A stretch of 12,966 nt of DNA from Leptolinea sp. UBA1437 (GCA_002329625.1 DCTP01000095.1:16109-29074); one strand, 5' to 3'; counted from the first letter of the stretch, positions 1 through 8,131 are shown. Notes: generated from the letters alone by a model not told the origin. Translations and numbers: made by a program.

Positions 1-77
1 CAGCAGAGATAGGATACTTTATGAATACCCCGTCATTCAACAATTTTTTCGATGATATACTTAATTCCCGATTATGA
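1..77 (+). CDS. C-terminal tail of an unidentified upstream gene (partial)
   Basis: An open frame enters from the left edge (complete codons from base 3) and ends at a TGA at 75-77. It encodes about 24 residues ending in FDDILNSRL. Its stop overlaps the lepA start codon as ATGA, the same arrangement as the epimerase/glycosyltransferase junction at 3925-3928, which is the main reason to believe it is coding. The tail is too short to identify a family. Another frame is also open to a stop at 53-55, so this could be wrong. If correct, lepA is not the first gene of its operon. Confidence 0.42.
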   Translation, partial: AEIGYFMNTPSFNNFFDDILNSRL

Positions 78-1873
78 AAGAACACATCCGAAATTTCTGC
101 ATCATTGCACACGTGGATCACGGAAAATCAACTCTGGCTGATCGATTATTGCAGTTAACCAATACGGTACCGGATCGACAAATGATGGATCAAATCCTGG
201 ATTCCATGGATCTGGAACGAGAGAAAGGCGTAACGATAAAAGCGTCCGCTGTCCGGATGAACTATACCGCCAAAGACGGCCGAGACTATGAACTCAATCT
301 AATCGACACGCCGGGGCATGTGGACTTCAGTTATGAAGTCAGCCGCGCGTTGGCGGCTTGCGAAGGCGCAATTCTGATTGTGGATGCGACACAGGGGATC
401 GAAGCGCAAACACTTGCCAATCTGTATATGGCTCTCGAATCCGATTTGGTGATTATCCCGGTAATCAATAAGATTGACCTGCCTTCTGCCGACCCCGATA
501 AGACCGCCAAAGAGATATCCGATCTGTTGGGTGTCGATCCCGATGAAATTCCGCGCATTTCCGCGAAAGAAGGCTGGAACGTGGACCAGGTGTTGGAATT
601 AATCGTCAAAATGATTCCGCCACCTCAAGGTGATGACTCAAAGCCCACTCAAGCTCTGATTTTTGATTCCGAATATGATTCTTATAAAGGCGTGATTGCC
701 TATGTTCGAGTCAGAGAAGGGATTATATCGCCGAATATGACCTTACGGATGATGGCGACCAAAGCCGATTTAAAACCCGTGGAGATCGGGATTTTTTCTC
801 CGGCGATGAAACCCGTACAGCAACTGACTGCGGGGGAAGTGGGATATATCGCTACGGGATTGAAAACCGTGAAAGAATGCAGGGTGGGTGATACCATAAC
901 ATCCGCACTTGAACCGGCCGCCGAAATGCTCCCCGGTTATAAAAAAGCCAAGCCGATGGTCTTTGCCGGAATTTATCCCGTTGAGGGAGAAGACTATGAC
1001 GATTTACGAAATGCGCTGGAAAAGCTTCAACTAAATGATGCGTCGTTAGATTTTCAGCCGGAGACCTCGCAGGCTCTCAATTTTGGCTTTCGTTGCGGTT
1101 TTTTGGGCTTGTTTCATATGGAAATTGTGCAGGAACGATTGGAACGGGAGTACGATCTTGATATTGTCGTCACCGCTCCTTCGGTGGAATATCAGGTGGA
1201 ATTATTAAACGGAACGGTTATTACGATTGATTCTCCTGTTCAATTACCGGATGAGTCAACTATAAAAGAAATTCGGGAACCGTGGATGAAGCTCGAGATC
1301 TTTTCTCCGGTGGAATTTTACGGCACGATTATGGATTTGGCTCGAAAAAGACGCGGCATATTTGTCAGTGAAGAATATCCGGCTCCCGATCGTGTTCAAA
1401 TGAATTTTGAAATCCCTTTGGCTGAATTAATCGTAAATTTTTTTGATGAACTGAAATCTCGAACTCGGGGTTACGCTTCGATGGATTATCAAATGTATGA
1501 ATACAGACCGGGAAATTTAGTCAAAGTGGAAGTTTTGGTGGGCGGAGAACCGGTGGATGCGCTTGCGACGATCGTCCATAAAGAAGATGCTTACCACAAA
1601 GGGCAGTTACTGGTCACGAAATTAAAGTCATTAATACCGCGACAGATGTTTGATGTCGCGATTCAAGCGAGTGCTTCCGGCAGAATTATTTCGCGGGCAA
1701 ATGTCAAAGCGTTGCGAAAGGATGTATTGGCAAAATGCTACGGGGGCGATATAACCCGTAAAAGAAAATTGTTGGAAAAACAAAAGCGCGGGAAAAAACG
1801 AATGAAGATGGTGGGGAACGTTGAAATCCCACAGGAAGCATTTATGGCGATATTACAGTTGGATGAGGAATAA
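74..1873 (+). CDS. lepA: Translation elongation factor 4 (LepA), ribosome-associated GTPase
   Basis: Full-length EF4/LepA of 599 residues, the usual size. The G domain shows G1 AHVDHGKST at residues 12-20, the switch I region around 49-58, G3 DTPGHVDF at 78-85 with the catalytic-type His82, G4 NKID at 132-135 and G5 SAK at 163-165. The C-terminal third has the LepA-specific domain, including IPRQMF near position 1640 and a Lys/Arg-rich end (GDITRKRKLLEKQKRGKKR) thought to contact the ribosome. In the family the protein binds ribosomes, promotes back-translocation in vitro and affects initiation or assembly in vivo; it acts in the cytoplasm and at the membrane. The ATG at 74 has no clear Shine-Dalgarno sequence but overlaps the preceding frame's stop (ATGA), suggesting translational coupling. 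The protein's N-terminus starts exactly as expected for the family. Its position at the head of a glycan gene run looks like chance operon packing rather than a functional link. Confidence 0.98.
   Translation: MKEHIRNFCIIAHVDHGKSTLADRLLQLTNTVPDRQMMDQILDSMDLEREKGVTIKASAVRMNYTAKDGRDYELNLIDTPGHVDFSYEVSRALAACEGAILIVDATQGIEAQTLANLYMALESDLVIIPVINKIDLPSADPDKTAKEISDLLGVDPDEIPRISAKEGWNVDQVLELIVKMIPPPQGDDSKPTQALIFDSEYDSYKGVIAYVRVREGIISPNMTLRMMATKADLKPVEIGIFSPAMKPVQQLTAGEVGYIATGLKTVKECRVGDTITSALEPAAEMLPGYKKAKPMVFAGIYPVEGEDYDDLRNALEKLQLNDASLDFQPETSQALNFGFRCGFLGLFHMEIVQERLEREYDLDIVVTAPSVEYQVELLNGTVITIDSPVQLPDESTIKEIREPWMKLEIFSPVEFYGTIMDLARKRRGIFVSEEYPAPDRVQMNFEIPLAELIVNFFDELKSRTRGYASMDYQMYEYRPGNLVKVEVLVGGEPVDALATIVHKEDAYHKGQLLVTKLKSLIPRQMFDVAIQASASGRIISRANVKALRKDVLAKCYGGDITRKRKLLEKQKRGKKRMKMVGNVEIPQEAFMAILQLDEE
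1865..1869 (+). promoter_or_regulatory. Ribosome binding site of the flippase-like gene
   Basis: GAGGA lies inside the last codons of lepA, nine bases before the ATG at 1879. It supports that start and ties translation of the second gene to the end of lepA. Confidence 0.6.
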
Positions 1874-1878
1874 AGTCA

Positions 1879-2907
1879 ATGAGCGACGAACCCGATAAGA
1901 AAAAATCCGGTATTTGGAAACAGATGCTGCCGGGAATCCTGATCAGTGTTGTAATAATCCTTATATTGGTCTTTGTCGTTGATTTCGATGATTTGATCGC
2001 GTCTTTCAGAAACGTTTCCGTCCGATTAATAATGATCGTATTCGCTTTGCAATCCGTGGCTTTTATTTTCCGAGCCTTCGCTTGGCGGGTCACCTTGGAA
2101 GGCATTCCAACCTGGGCTCAATGTTTTTGGACTGTTACAGAGGGCTATTTGCTCAATCTATTGCCTTTGCGATTAGGGGAAATCGGTCGGGCTGTCATCA
2201 TGGGGGGGGTTATTCATCGCAGTCCCTTTTTTGTTTTTTCAACCGTTCTTTTAGAAAGATTGTTTGATGTCATCATCACTTTGATTATGCTTCTTGCGAC
2301 CATACCGTTGGTTTCCGGCGCCGATTTTTCACCGAATTTATATTATGTTTTGATTTCGATATTTTTGATCGGTTTGGTTCTTTTGTTTTTAATTGCAAAG
2401 AACCAGGAAAACTTTGTCAAACGGTTGGGAAAAATCATCAAACCGGAATCAAAATTCGGCCGGTTTTTATATCCGAAATTACAGTCGCTTTTAAACGGAT
2501 TGAGTGTGTTGGCACAGCCGAAGAAATTTATCATCTGGCTTTTTTGGATTCTGATGACTTGGGTTTGCTGGATTGCGACCATGTTGGTATGTATGCACGC
2601 CTTTTTCCCGAATCTTCCCGTATGGTCGTCATTATTTGTCCAAAGTATTACGGCATTGGGAGGAGCTATCCCCTCCGCACCCGCGGGATTGGGTGTCATC
2701 GAAGGCGCCTTCGTCGCTGCTTTAAGAATTTTCGGTATCAATCAATCCGAAGCACTCGGTTTCGGTATGTTTAATCATTCAATGGGAATCATAACCCCGG
2801 TTATCTGGGGCTTAATCGGCTTTGCGGTACAGGGGCAAAGTTTTTCACAGGTATTTTCAGGTTTACGAAAAGTGAACCTTTCTGAAGAGGATGCAAAAAA
2901 TGACTAA
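1879..2907 (+). CDS. Flippase-like multi-pass membrane protein (LPG synthase TM / YbhN / AglD-type family)
   Basis: A 342-residue polytopic membrane protein, typical length for the lysylphosphatidylglycerol-synthase transmembrane family (formerly UPF0104). After a short charged N-terminus I see hydrophobic stretches at roughly residues 16-35, 49-68, 118-142, 152-173, 216-242, 246-275 and 295-318. Family signatures are present: LPLRLGEIGRA at 95-105 (E101, R104), LLERLFDV at 124-131 and SAPAGLGVIEGA at 256-267. Characterised relatives are archaeal AglD (N-glycosylation, linked to the dolichol-phosphate sugar) and the membrane half of MprF (lipid flipping), so a role with a lipid-linked sugar is plausible but not shown here. 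It starts five bases after lepA and its stop overlaps the epimerase start. An eight-G run at 2202-2209 sits within the coding frame. Confidence 0.9.
   Translation: MSDEPDKKKSGIWKQMLPGILISVVIILILVFVVDFDDLIASFRNVSVRLIMIVFALQSVAFIFRAFAWRVTLEGIPTWAQCFWTVTEGYLLNLLPLRLGEIGRAVIMGGVIHRSPFFVFSTVLLERLFDVIITLIMLLATIPLVSGADFSPNLYYVLISIFLIGLVLLFLIAKNQENFVKRLGKIIKPESKFGRFLYPKLQSLLNGLSVLAQPKKFIIWLFWILMTWVCWIATMLVCMHAFFPNLPVWSSLFVQSITALGGAIPSAPAGLGVIEGAFVAALRIFGINQSEALGFGMFNHSMGIITPVIWGLIGFAVQGQSFSQVFSGLRKVNLSEEDAKND
2884..2890 (+). promoter_or_regulatory. Ribosome binding site that decides the epimerase start
   Basis: GAAGAGG ends at 2890. It directly abuts the ATG at 2891, which is too close to use, but lies nine bases before the in-frame ATG at 2900. 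The second ATG is therefore preferred. Confidence 0.6.
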
Positions 2908-3928
2908 AAAGTATTTTATAACCGGAGGAGCCGGTTTTATCGGTTCCAATTTCGCGGCAGACTTATTAAGAAAGAACCGGGAAGTAACCATTTTTGATAA
3001 TTTATCTCGAAGCGGATCACGGCATAATATCGCCTGGTTACGCAGTCAATTCGGTGCGGATTCCTTCCGTTTGATTCAGGGAGATGTCCGTGATGCAGAT
3101 GCGTTGGAAAAAGCGGTTGGGAACGCCGATGTAGTGGCTCATTTTGCCGCACAGGTTGCCGTTACCACTTCGGTGACCAATCCACGCGAGGATTTTGAAA
3201 TAAATGCGGCAGGGACGTTTAATTTGCTGGAAGCGGTGCGAAAATCAGGCAGGCAGCCAGTCGTTTTATATACCTCCACCAATAAAGTCTACGGAGGGAT
3301 GGAAAACGTAAGAGTCATCGAACGTGAGGAAGATTATGTTTATGAAGATTTTCCGATGGGCATTGCCGAAAGTCAGCCGTTGGATTTTCATTCTCCTTAC
3401 GGTTGTTCGAAAGGAACCGGCGATCAATATGTGCGAGACTATTCACGCATCTATGATATTCCGACCGTCGTTTTTCGCCAAAGCGCGATTTACGGTCCGA
3501 GACAGTTCGGTATGGAAGATCAGGGATGGGTTTCTTGGTTTATCATCGCGGTTCTACTGAAAAAACCGATAACAATTTATGGAAACGGGAAACAGGTTCG
3601 CGATCTGCTGTTTATCGATGACTTGGTCAGAGCATACCATGCAGCGATCGACGCACCGGAAATAACCGCCGGACAGATATTTAATATCGGCGGAGGGCCG
3701 AACAATGTGATTTCCGTATGGAAAGAATTTGGACCGATTTTGGAAGAGCTTTGTGGAGAGAAAATCTTGGTCAATTACAGCAATTGGCGCCCCGGGGATC
3801 AAGTGATTTATGTATCGGATATTCGGAAAGCGGAACGCTTGTTAAATTGGCGACCCGAAGTCTCCGTTAAGGAAGGAATAACTCGTTTGTATCGTTGGGC
3901 AGAGGAAAACCGGAACCTTTTCGCATGA
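2900..3928 (+). CDS. Extended SDR sugar-nucleotide epimerase, CDP-paratose 2-epimerase (tyvelose)-like
   Basis: NAD-dependent short-chain dehydrogenase/reductase of the extended type, 342 residues from the start chosen here; an in-frame ATG at 2891 would add three residues. The Rossmann motif TGGAGFIG is at residues 8-15 and the acidic D33 after beta-2 favours NAD. Then come GDVRD at 61-65, the catalytic Thr127 within STNKVYG (126-132), and YGCSK at 167-171 supplying Tyr167 and Lys171. STNKVYG, the PLDFHSPYGCSKG stretch and YGPRQFGMEDQGW (188-200) are the pattern I know from CDP-paratose 2-epimerases, which make CDP-tyvelose. UDP-sugar 4-epimerases usually look different there. The exact substrate is not proven, and no other CDP-hexose pathway genes are visible. 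It overlaps the flippase-like gene by 8 bases and the next glycosyltransferase by 4 (ATGA), so translation is probably coupled. Cytoplasmic; presumably supplies a sugar donor to this cluster. Confidence 0.92.
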   Translation: MTKKYFITGGAGFIGSNFAADLLRKNREVTIFDNLSRSGSRHNIAWLRSQFGADSFRLIQGDVRDADALEKAVGNADVVAHFAAQVAVTTSVTNPREDFEINAAGTFNLLEAVRKSGRQPVVLYTSTNKVYGGMENVRVIEREEDYVYEDFPMGIAESQPLDFHSPYGCSKGTGDQYVRDYSRIYDIPTVVFRQSAIYGPRQFGMEDQGWVSWFIIAVLLKKPITIYGNGKQVRDLLFIDDLVRAYHAAIDAPEITAGQIFNIGGGPNNVISVWKEFGPILEELCGEKILVNYSNWRPGDQVIYVSDIRKAERLLNWRPEVSVKEGITRLYRWAEENRNLFA

Positions 3929-5082
3929 AAATTCTGGTTGCGTTAACTTATTACACTCCTTATGTCAGCGGATTAACTATATATGCCGATCGAATCGCGA
4001 GGGCATGGGCGAAACGTGGGCATGAAGTGACCGTTTTAACCTCCAGGCATGATCCGAAACTTCCTGAGGAAGAAATATTAGAAGGCGTCAGAGTCATTCG
4101 CGCTCCCATATTCATGCGTATCAGTAAAGGTGCCCTTATGCCCGCTTTTTGGCGGCAAGCCGGAAAACTGGCAAAAGAATCAGATGTCGTCAACATTCAT
4201 CTTCCGCAATTCGATGCCGGCTGGGTAGCTCGGCAGGCAAAGCGTCAGAAAACTTTTTCCGTTTTAACCTATCATTGCGATCTGCAAATGCCAGCCGGAT
4301 TGATCAATCAGATTTCGAATCAAGCAGTGTTACGGATGAATGATATTGCCGGTAAGAATTGTGATGCCATCGTCGCATATACCGAAGATTATGCAAATTA
4401 TTCTTTTTTTCTGCCTAAGTATATGGAAAAAGTCAGAATTATTCCGCCGCCGGTTGAATTACCTCAAGTGAACGCAGCGGAAGTCAAAGAATTTCGGATG
4501 AAACAGAATCTGGAAGATAAATCACCGCTGATCGGTATGGCATGTCGGTTTGCCGCGGATAAAGGCGTTGAAATTCTGTTGGATGCGTTACCTAAAATAT
4601 TGAATACATATCCGAATGCCTGCGTATTTTTTGCGGGTCCTTATGATAATGTTTTGGGGGAACGCGCCTATTATGAGCGTTTGAAACCGCGATTGGATGC
4701 GATGATTGCCGAAGGGCATTGGAAATTTTTGGGAAGTCTGCCGCCGAAAGAAATGGCAAAGTTTTATCAGATCATCGATTTATTGGCAATGCCCAGTCTA
4801 AACCGTACGGATGCTTTTGGGTTGGTACAGATTGAAGCGATGATGAACGGAAAACCGGTTGTTGCCTCCAATCTTCCCGGTATTCGTGTTCCGGTTACTC
4901 GACACGGAATGGGAAAAATCGCCGAAATCGGCAATGCAGAAGATCTGGCTCAAAAAATTGTCGAAGTTTTACGAGAGAGGAAAGATTATTCCGATAAAAC
5001 AGAAGAAATTCGAAAGTATTATGAACCGGACAAAATAGCCGCAGCTTATGAGGATCTTTTCAGACAATATGGAATCGAATAA
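3925..5082 (+). CDS. Family 4 glycosyltransferase (GT-B fold)
   Basis: 385 residues. The start at 3925 is preferred over an ATG at 3895 because MKILVAL is the expected first beta strand and the ATG overlaps the epimerase stop as ATGA; a weak CGGAA lies upstream. The N-terminal half is the GT4 acceptor domain (residues 1-180: glycine-containing loop YVSGLTIY at 13-20, HEVTVLTSRHDP, NIHLPQFD). The C-terminal half is the nucleotide-sugar domain: GMACRFAADKG at 204-214, an FAGPYD strand near 226-231 and MPSLNRTDAFGLVQIEAM at 279-296, followed by GKPVVASNLPG. The family's E-x7-E motif appears as D286-x7-E294, a conservative change. It has no membrane segment and is expected to work on the cytoplasmic face, adding a sugar to a lipid-linked or surface-glycan acceptor. 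Neighbours suggest use of the epimerase product, but the donor cannot be read from the sequence. Confidence 0.93.
   Translation: MKILVALTYYTPYVSGLTIYADRIARAWAKRGHEVTVLTSRHDPKLPEEEILEGVRVIRAPIFMRISKGALMPAFWRQAGKLAKESDVVNIHLPQFDAGWVARQAKRQKTFSVLTYHCDLQMPAGLINQISNQAVLRMNDIAGKNCDAIVAYTEDYANYSFFLPKYMEKVRIIPPPVELPQVNAAEVKEFRMKQNLEDKSPLIGMACRFAADKGVEILLDALPKILNTYPNACVFFAGPYDNVLGERAYYERLKPRLDAMIAEGHWKFLGSLPPKEMAKFYQIIDLLAMPSLNRTDAFGLVQIEAMMNGKPVVASNLPGIRVPVTRHGMGKIAEIGNAEDLAQKIVEVLRERKDYSDKTEEIRKYYEPDKIAAAYEDLFRQYGIE
5049..5054 (+). promoter_or_regulatory. Probable ribosome binding site of the methyltransferase gene
   Basis: TGAGGA lies within the end of the glycosyltransferase gene, 14 bases before the ATG at 5069. 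The spacing is long. It overlaps the alternative ATG at 5048, which has no visible site of its own, so 5069 is preferred. Confidence 0.4.
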
Positions 5083-5887
5083 AGAAGAGACAATAACCGA
5101 TCAAAAAGATTATTTATGGATTCAAATTCGCGAACTTCCATACTTTCGCGGACTGTTACGTTCTGTTGAAGCGAAATTCTATCAGGATTTAGAGCTAAAA
5201 GCGCCGATTCTGGATTTAGGGTGCGGGGACGGTCATTTTGCTTCCAGGACGTTTGATTTTCAGATTGATGTCGGGATCGATCCTTGGAAAGGACCCTTAT
5301 ATGAAGCGGCGAAGACCGGCGCATATCGAAATGTCATTCGTTGCGAAGGTGCCGATATCCCGTTTCCCGACTGTTATTTTCAGACAATTATCAGTAATTC
5401 CGTATTGGAACACATTCCGGAAGTAGATGCCGTGGTGATTGAAGCCGGCCGGGTCATCAAGCCCGGCGGTACATTTATTTTTTGTGTTCCGAATCATCAA
5501 TTTTTATCAAATTTATCCGTATCCAATTTTTTTGATCGCATCCATATTCACTTTCTCGCGAATGCGTACCGTTCTTTTTTCAATAAAATATCTCGTCATC
5601 ATCATTGCGATTCGCCTGAAGTCTGGCAAGAGCGCTTGGATCAAGCCGGATTTGAAATGATTCGATATTGGCATTATTTTTCACCGGGGGCATTTCATAC
5701 GTTGGAATGGGGGCATTATTTCGGATTACCTTCCTTGATTTGCCATTTCCTTACCGGGAAATGGATTTTATTTCCAACAAAATGGAATCTTTGGCTGACC
5801 GAAAAGATTTGTCGAAGATGGTATGAAGAAGATGCCGAACAGCCGGACGGAGCTTATACTTTTTATATCGCCCGAAAACGGAGTTAA
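5069..5887 (+). CDS. Class I SAM-dependent methyltransferase (Methyltransf_11 type)
   Basis: 272 residues from the ATG at 5069; an ATG at 5048 in the same frame would add seven. Motif I ILDLGCGDG is at residues 47-55, the acidic VGIDP that holds the ribose is at 68-72, GADIPFPD is at 94-101 (motif II region), LEHIPE is at 103-108 and KPGG is at 121-124. Together these are a standard SAM-binding Rossmann fold. The C-terminal part (130-272) is rich in aromatic residues and His, including HHHC near 177-180, and probably forms the acceptor site. It overlaps the glycosyltransferase by 14 bases and is followed six bases later by a membrane glycosyltransferase. Sugar or lipid-carrier methylation, or capping of the glycan chain, is the natural guess from context. 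The substrate is unknown, and the sequence cannot separate O-, N- and C-methylation. Confidence 0.9.
   Translation: MESNKEETITDQKDYLWIQIRELPYFRGLLRSVEAKFYQDLELKAPILDLGCGDGHFASRTFDFQIDVGIDPWKGPLYEAAKTGAYRNVIRCEGADIPFPDCYFQTIISNSVLEHIPEVDAVVIEAGRVIKPGGTFIFCVPNHQFLSNLSVSNFFDRIHIHFLANAYRSFFNKISRHHHCDSPEVWQERLDQAGFEMIRYWHYFSPGAFHTLEWGHYFGLPSLICHFLTGKWILFPTKWNLWLTEKICRRWYEEDAEQPDGAYTFYIARKRS
5880..5883 (+). promoter_or_regulatory. Ribosome binding site of the GT39-like gene
   Basis: GGAG spans the last codons of the methyltransferase, ten bases before the ATG at 5894, and supports that start. Confidence 0.5.
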
Positions 5888-5893
5888 TTTTCT

Positions 5894-8104
5894 ATGGATG
5901 AAATGAGCGTTTTGGATTATTTGAAACTGAAACTCAAACCGCAGAATTGGCATCGCCCGATCTTGCCGGAAGAATCCGAGTTTCAAACAACCGAAACGGA
6001 GTTTGATGAAAAGCCCTTGCGAAATCGGACTAGCTTGATTTCGATTTTCGCCGATTCAATACAACGTGAGACCGTTTCTCATCCATTTTATAGGACCAAT
6101 TTATCGTTCTCCGCCTTGATGACCGCAACATTGCTTGCTCTCGTTGCGCAACTTTTTCTTGAGCCGATGATCGTTCATGGCAATCGGAATTATTTGCTTT
6201 CTGTCTTTTTATACGGGTTCTCTGCGCTTATCTTGTTTATTTCTTTTTTTGTTCAAAAAAAATCCATGGAGGAAGAAAAAAGCGACCGGCAAAATCTTCT
6301 CCTTCGTGAAAAAGAAATATTAACCGCATCTTTATTTAATGAAACATTTTATCGATATTGGGCAGCTTTATCTTTCGGCTGCGCTTTCATTGCATTTATC
6401 TTATTCGGCAATAATCGATTTAATTTTATTAATTTGACTTTTTGGTTTTTTTCTGTTCTTTTCGCTGTTTTCTCTTTAAAAGGGGTTCCTTCCAAAGAAA
6501 CGATCAAAAAACAGTTAATCACGATCGGGGGTCGATTCAATCCGATTCAGATTCGATTATCCCCCTGGAATTTGCTGTGTATTTTGGTTTTCGGACTCAG
6601 TGTTTGGTTCCGATTTCATCAATTAGATGCGGTTCCGGGTGATATGTTCAGCGATCATGCCGAAAAACTTTACGACGTGATGGATGTGATGGACGGAAAA
6701 CATTCCATCTTTTTTGTGAGAAATACCGGACGCGAAGCATTTCAATTTTATTGGACGGTACTAATCATCAAACTTTTCGGTACGGGAATCAGCTTTTTGA
6801 GTTTGAAAATCGGTACGGCGATAGCGGGCTTATTTATTTTGCCTTTTGTTTACCAGCTCGGTAAGAAAGTCGGAAACCGTTGGGTCGGATTGATTTCCAT
6901 GTTTTTGTGCGGGAGCGCTTATTGGCTGAATGTTATCGGTCGAGTAGCGCTGCGATTTGCTTTTTATCCGATGTTTGCGGTACCGGCACTTTATTTTCTT
7001 ATTCGCGGTTTGTCTGAAAAAAGAAGAAAAGATCTGGTTTACAGCGGAATATTCCTGGGGATTGGCTTGCAGGGATACAGTGCGATGCGGATTGTTCCAT
7101 TAATATTTGTTGTGATCTTCCTGATTTATTGGTTCAAACTTCCCAAAAGTTCTCGTGTGAATACATTAAAAGCCTTTTTGATATTGACGGGGTTTGCGAT
7201 TCTTTTCTGTTTACCGCTAATTCGCATAGCAACGGTTTCTCCCGAAATGGTTTTTTATCGAACACTTACCAGACTCAGTGACGTAGAAACATCGATCAGC
7301 GCTTCACCGGTCGCTATCTTTTTTTCAAATCTGTGGAAAGCACTGATAATGCCTTTTTGGGATAATGGCAGGATCTGGGTTCATTCGATCCCGTTTCGCC
7401 CGGCGCTGGATTATTTGAGCGCTTCTTTTTTCTTTATTGGACTCGTCTTAATCATTCTGCGAATTATCCGGGATAAGCGATGGCAGGATGTCGTGTTGAT
7501 CCTTTCTATTCCGCTGTTGATGTTGCCTTCCGTTCTGTCTATCGCGTTTCCGGATGAAAATCCGTGTTTAAATCGAACCGGAGCGGCAGCAATACCGATT
7601 TTGATAACGGCTGCCTATGGGATCGTTTCGGTTTGGAATTTATTGATTTCGCGTTTTAAGGAAAGCAAAATAACTATCCTTTTTACGGCGGTGCTCGGAA
7701 TCGCTTTTCTCTTTGCTATCGGGAAGAATAATTATGATTTGGTATTCAATGAGTATCGGCAAAATTATGATTTAAATGCTTTAAATACCCGTCAAATCGG
7801 GCAGGTTATCAGGGGATTTGCGGAATCGGTCGGCTCAGCAGACGATGTATATGTCATCCCTTATCCTTATTGGGTCGATACAAGGTTGGTGGGAATCAAT
7901 GCCGGATTCCCGCGAAAAGATTATGCATTAAGTAAAGATTTGATCGGTTCGGTCGTTAATGGGGATTCGCCGGTGCTGTTTATTTATAAAGACAATGATT
8001 CTGAGACGGCAGCGATTTTGAAAAAGCTCTATCCGGACGGTTTGGAAAAATTACATGAGGGAAAAGTCTCCGGTAAGAATTTTTACGGTTATTTGGTTCC
8101 GTAG
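5894..8104 (+). CDS. GT39-like (ArnT/PMT-type, GT-C fold) membrane glycosyltransferase
   Basis: 736 residues. A charged N-terminus of about 65 residues is followed by four hydrophobic segments (about 70-90, 97-120, 155-172, 179-195). The GT-C core then begins with a segment at about 225-241. The first outer loop carries VPGDMFSDHAEK with D250, D254 and E257, the place where GT-C enzymes hold their catalytic acidic residue, followed by NTGREAFQFYW (297-307), like the GR(E)-Y motif of ArnT/PMT relatives. About ten more hydrophobic segments follow, then NPCLNRTGAAAIP (567-579) and a soluble C-terminal part from about 612 containing YPYWVDTRLVGINAG. Family members move a sugar from a polyprenyl-phosphate donor to a lipid, protein or glycan on the outer face. 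Donor and acceptor are unknown. The four extra N-terminal segments are not part of a minimal GT39 enzyme. The gene follows the methyltransferase by six bases and is 27 bases from the next gene. Confidence 0.9.
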   Translation: MDEMSVLDYLKLKLKPQNWHRPILPEESEFQTTETEFDEKPLRNRTSLISIFADSIQRETVSHPFYRTNLSFSALMTATLLALVAQLFLEPMIVHGNRNYLLSVFLYGFSALILFISFFVQKKSMEEEKSDRQNLLLREKEILTASLFNETFYRYWAALSFGCAFIAFILFGNNRFNFINLTFWFFSVLFAVFSLKGVPSKETIKKQLITIGGRFNPIQIRLSPWNLLCILVFGLSVWFRFHQLDAVPGDMFSDHAEKLYDVMDVMDGKHSIFFVRNTGREAFQFYWTVLIIKLFGTGISFLSLKIGTAIAGLFILPFVYQLGKKVGNRWVGLISMFLCGSAYWLNVIGRVALRFAFYPMFAVPALYFLIRGLSEKRRKDLVYSGIFLGIGLQGYSAMRIVPLIFVVIFLIYWFKLPKSSRVNTLKAFLILTGFAILFCLPLIRIATVSPEMVFYRTLTRLSDVETSISASPVAIFFSNLWKALIMPFWDNGRIWVHSIPFRPALDYLSASFFFIGLVLIILRIIRDKRWQDVVLILSIPLLMLPSVLSIAFPDENPCLNRTGAAAIPILITAAYGIVSVWNLLISRFKESKITILFTAVLGIAFLFAIGKNNYDLVFNEYRQNYDLNALNTRQIGQVIRGFAESVGSADDVYVIPYPYWVDTRLVGINAGFPRKDYALSKDLIGSVVNGDSPVLFIYKDNDSETAAILKKLYPDGLEKLHEGKVSGKNFYGYLVP

Positions 8105-8118
8105 GGTCCCGAATAACC

Positions 8119-8125
8119 GGAAGAG
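8119..8125 (+). promoter_or_regulatory. Ribosome binding site of the DUF2298 fusion gene
   Basis: GGAAGAG lies six bases before the ATG at 8132, in the 27-base gap after the GT39-like gene. It supports this start. The gap holds no hairpin or promoter that I can see. Confidence 0.6.
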
Positions 8126-8131
8126 ATTCGT

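Noticed and set aside
1638..1660. Perfect 7-bp hairpin (CGCGACA, nine-base loop, TGTCGCG)
   Set aside because: It lies well inside lepA in the conserved PRQMFDVA region, has no following T-run and is explained by coding sequence.
2343..2741. 132-codon minus-strand open frame opposite the flippase-like gene
   Set aside because: It lies opposite a well-supported membrane protein gene and its translation shows no family features.
2920..2936. Hairpin AACCGG / CCGGTT with AGGAG in the loop near the epimerase start
   Set aside because: These bases encode the TGGAGF Rossmann glycine motif, whose codons naturally make such repeats; no sign of regulation.
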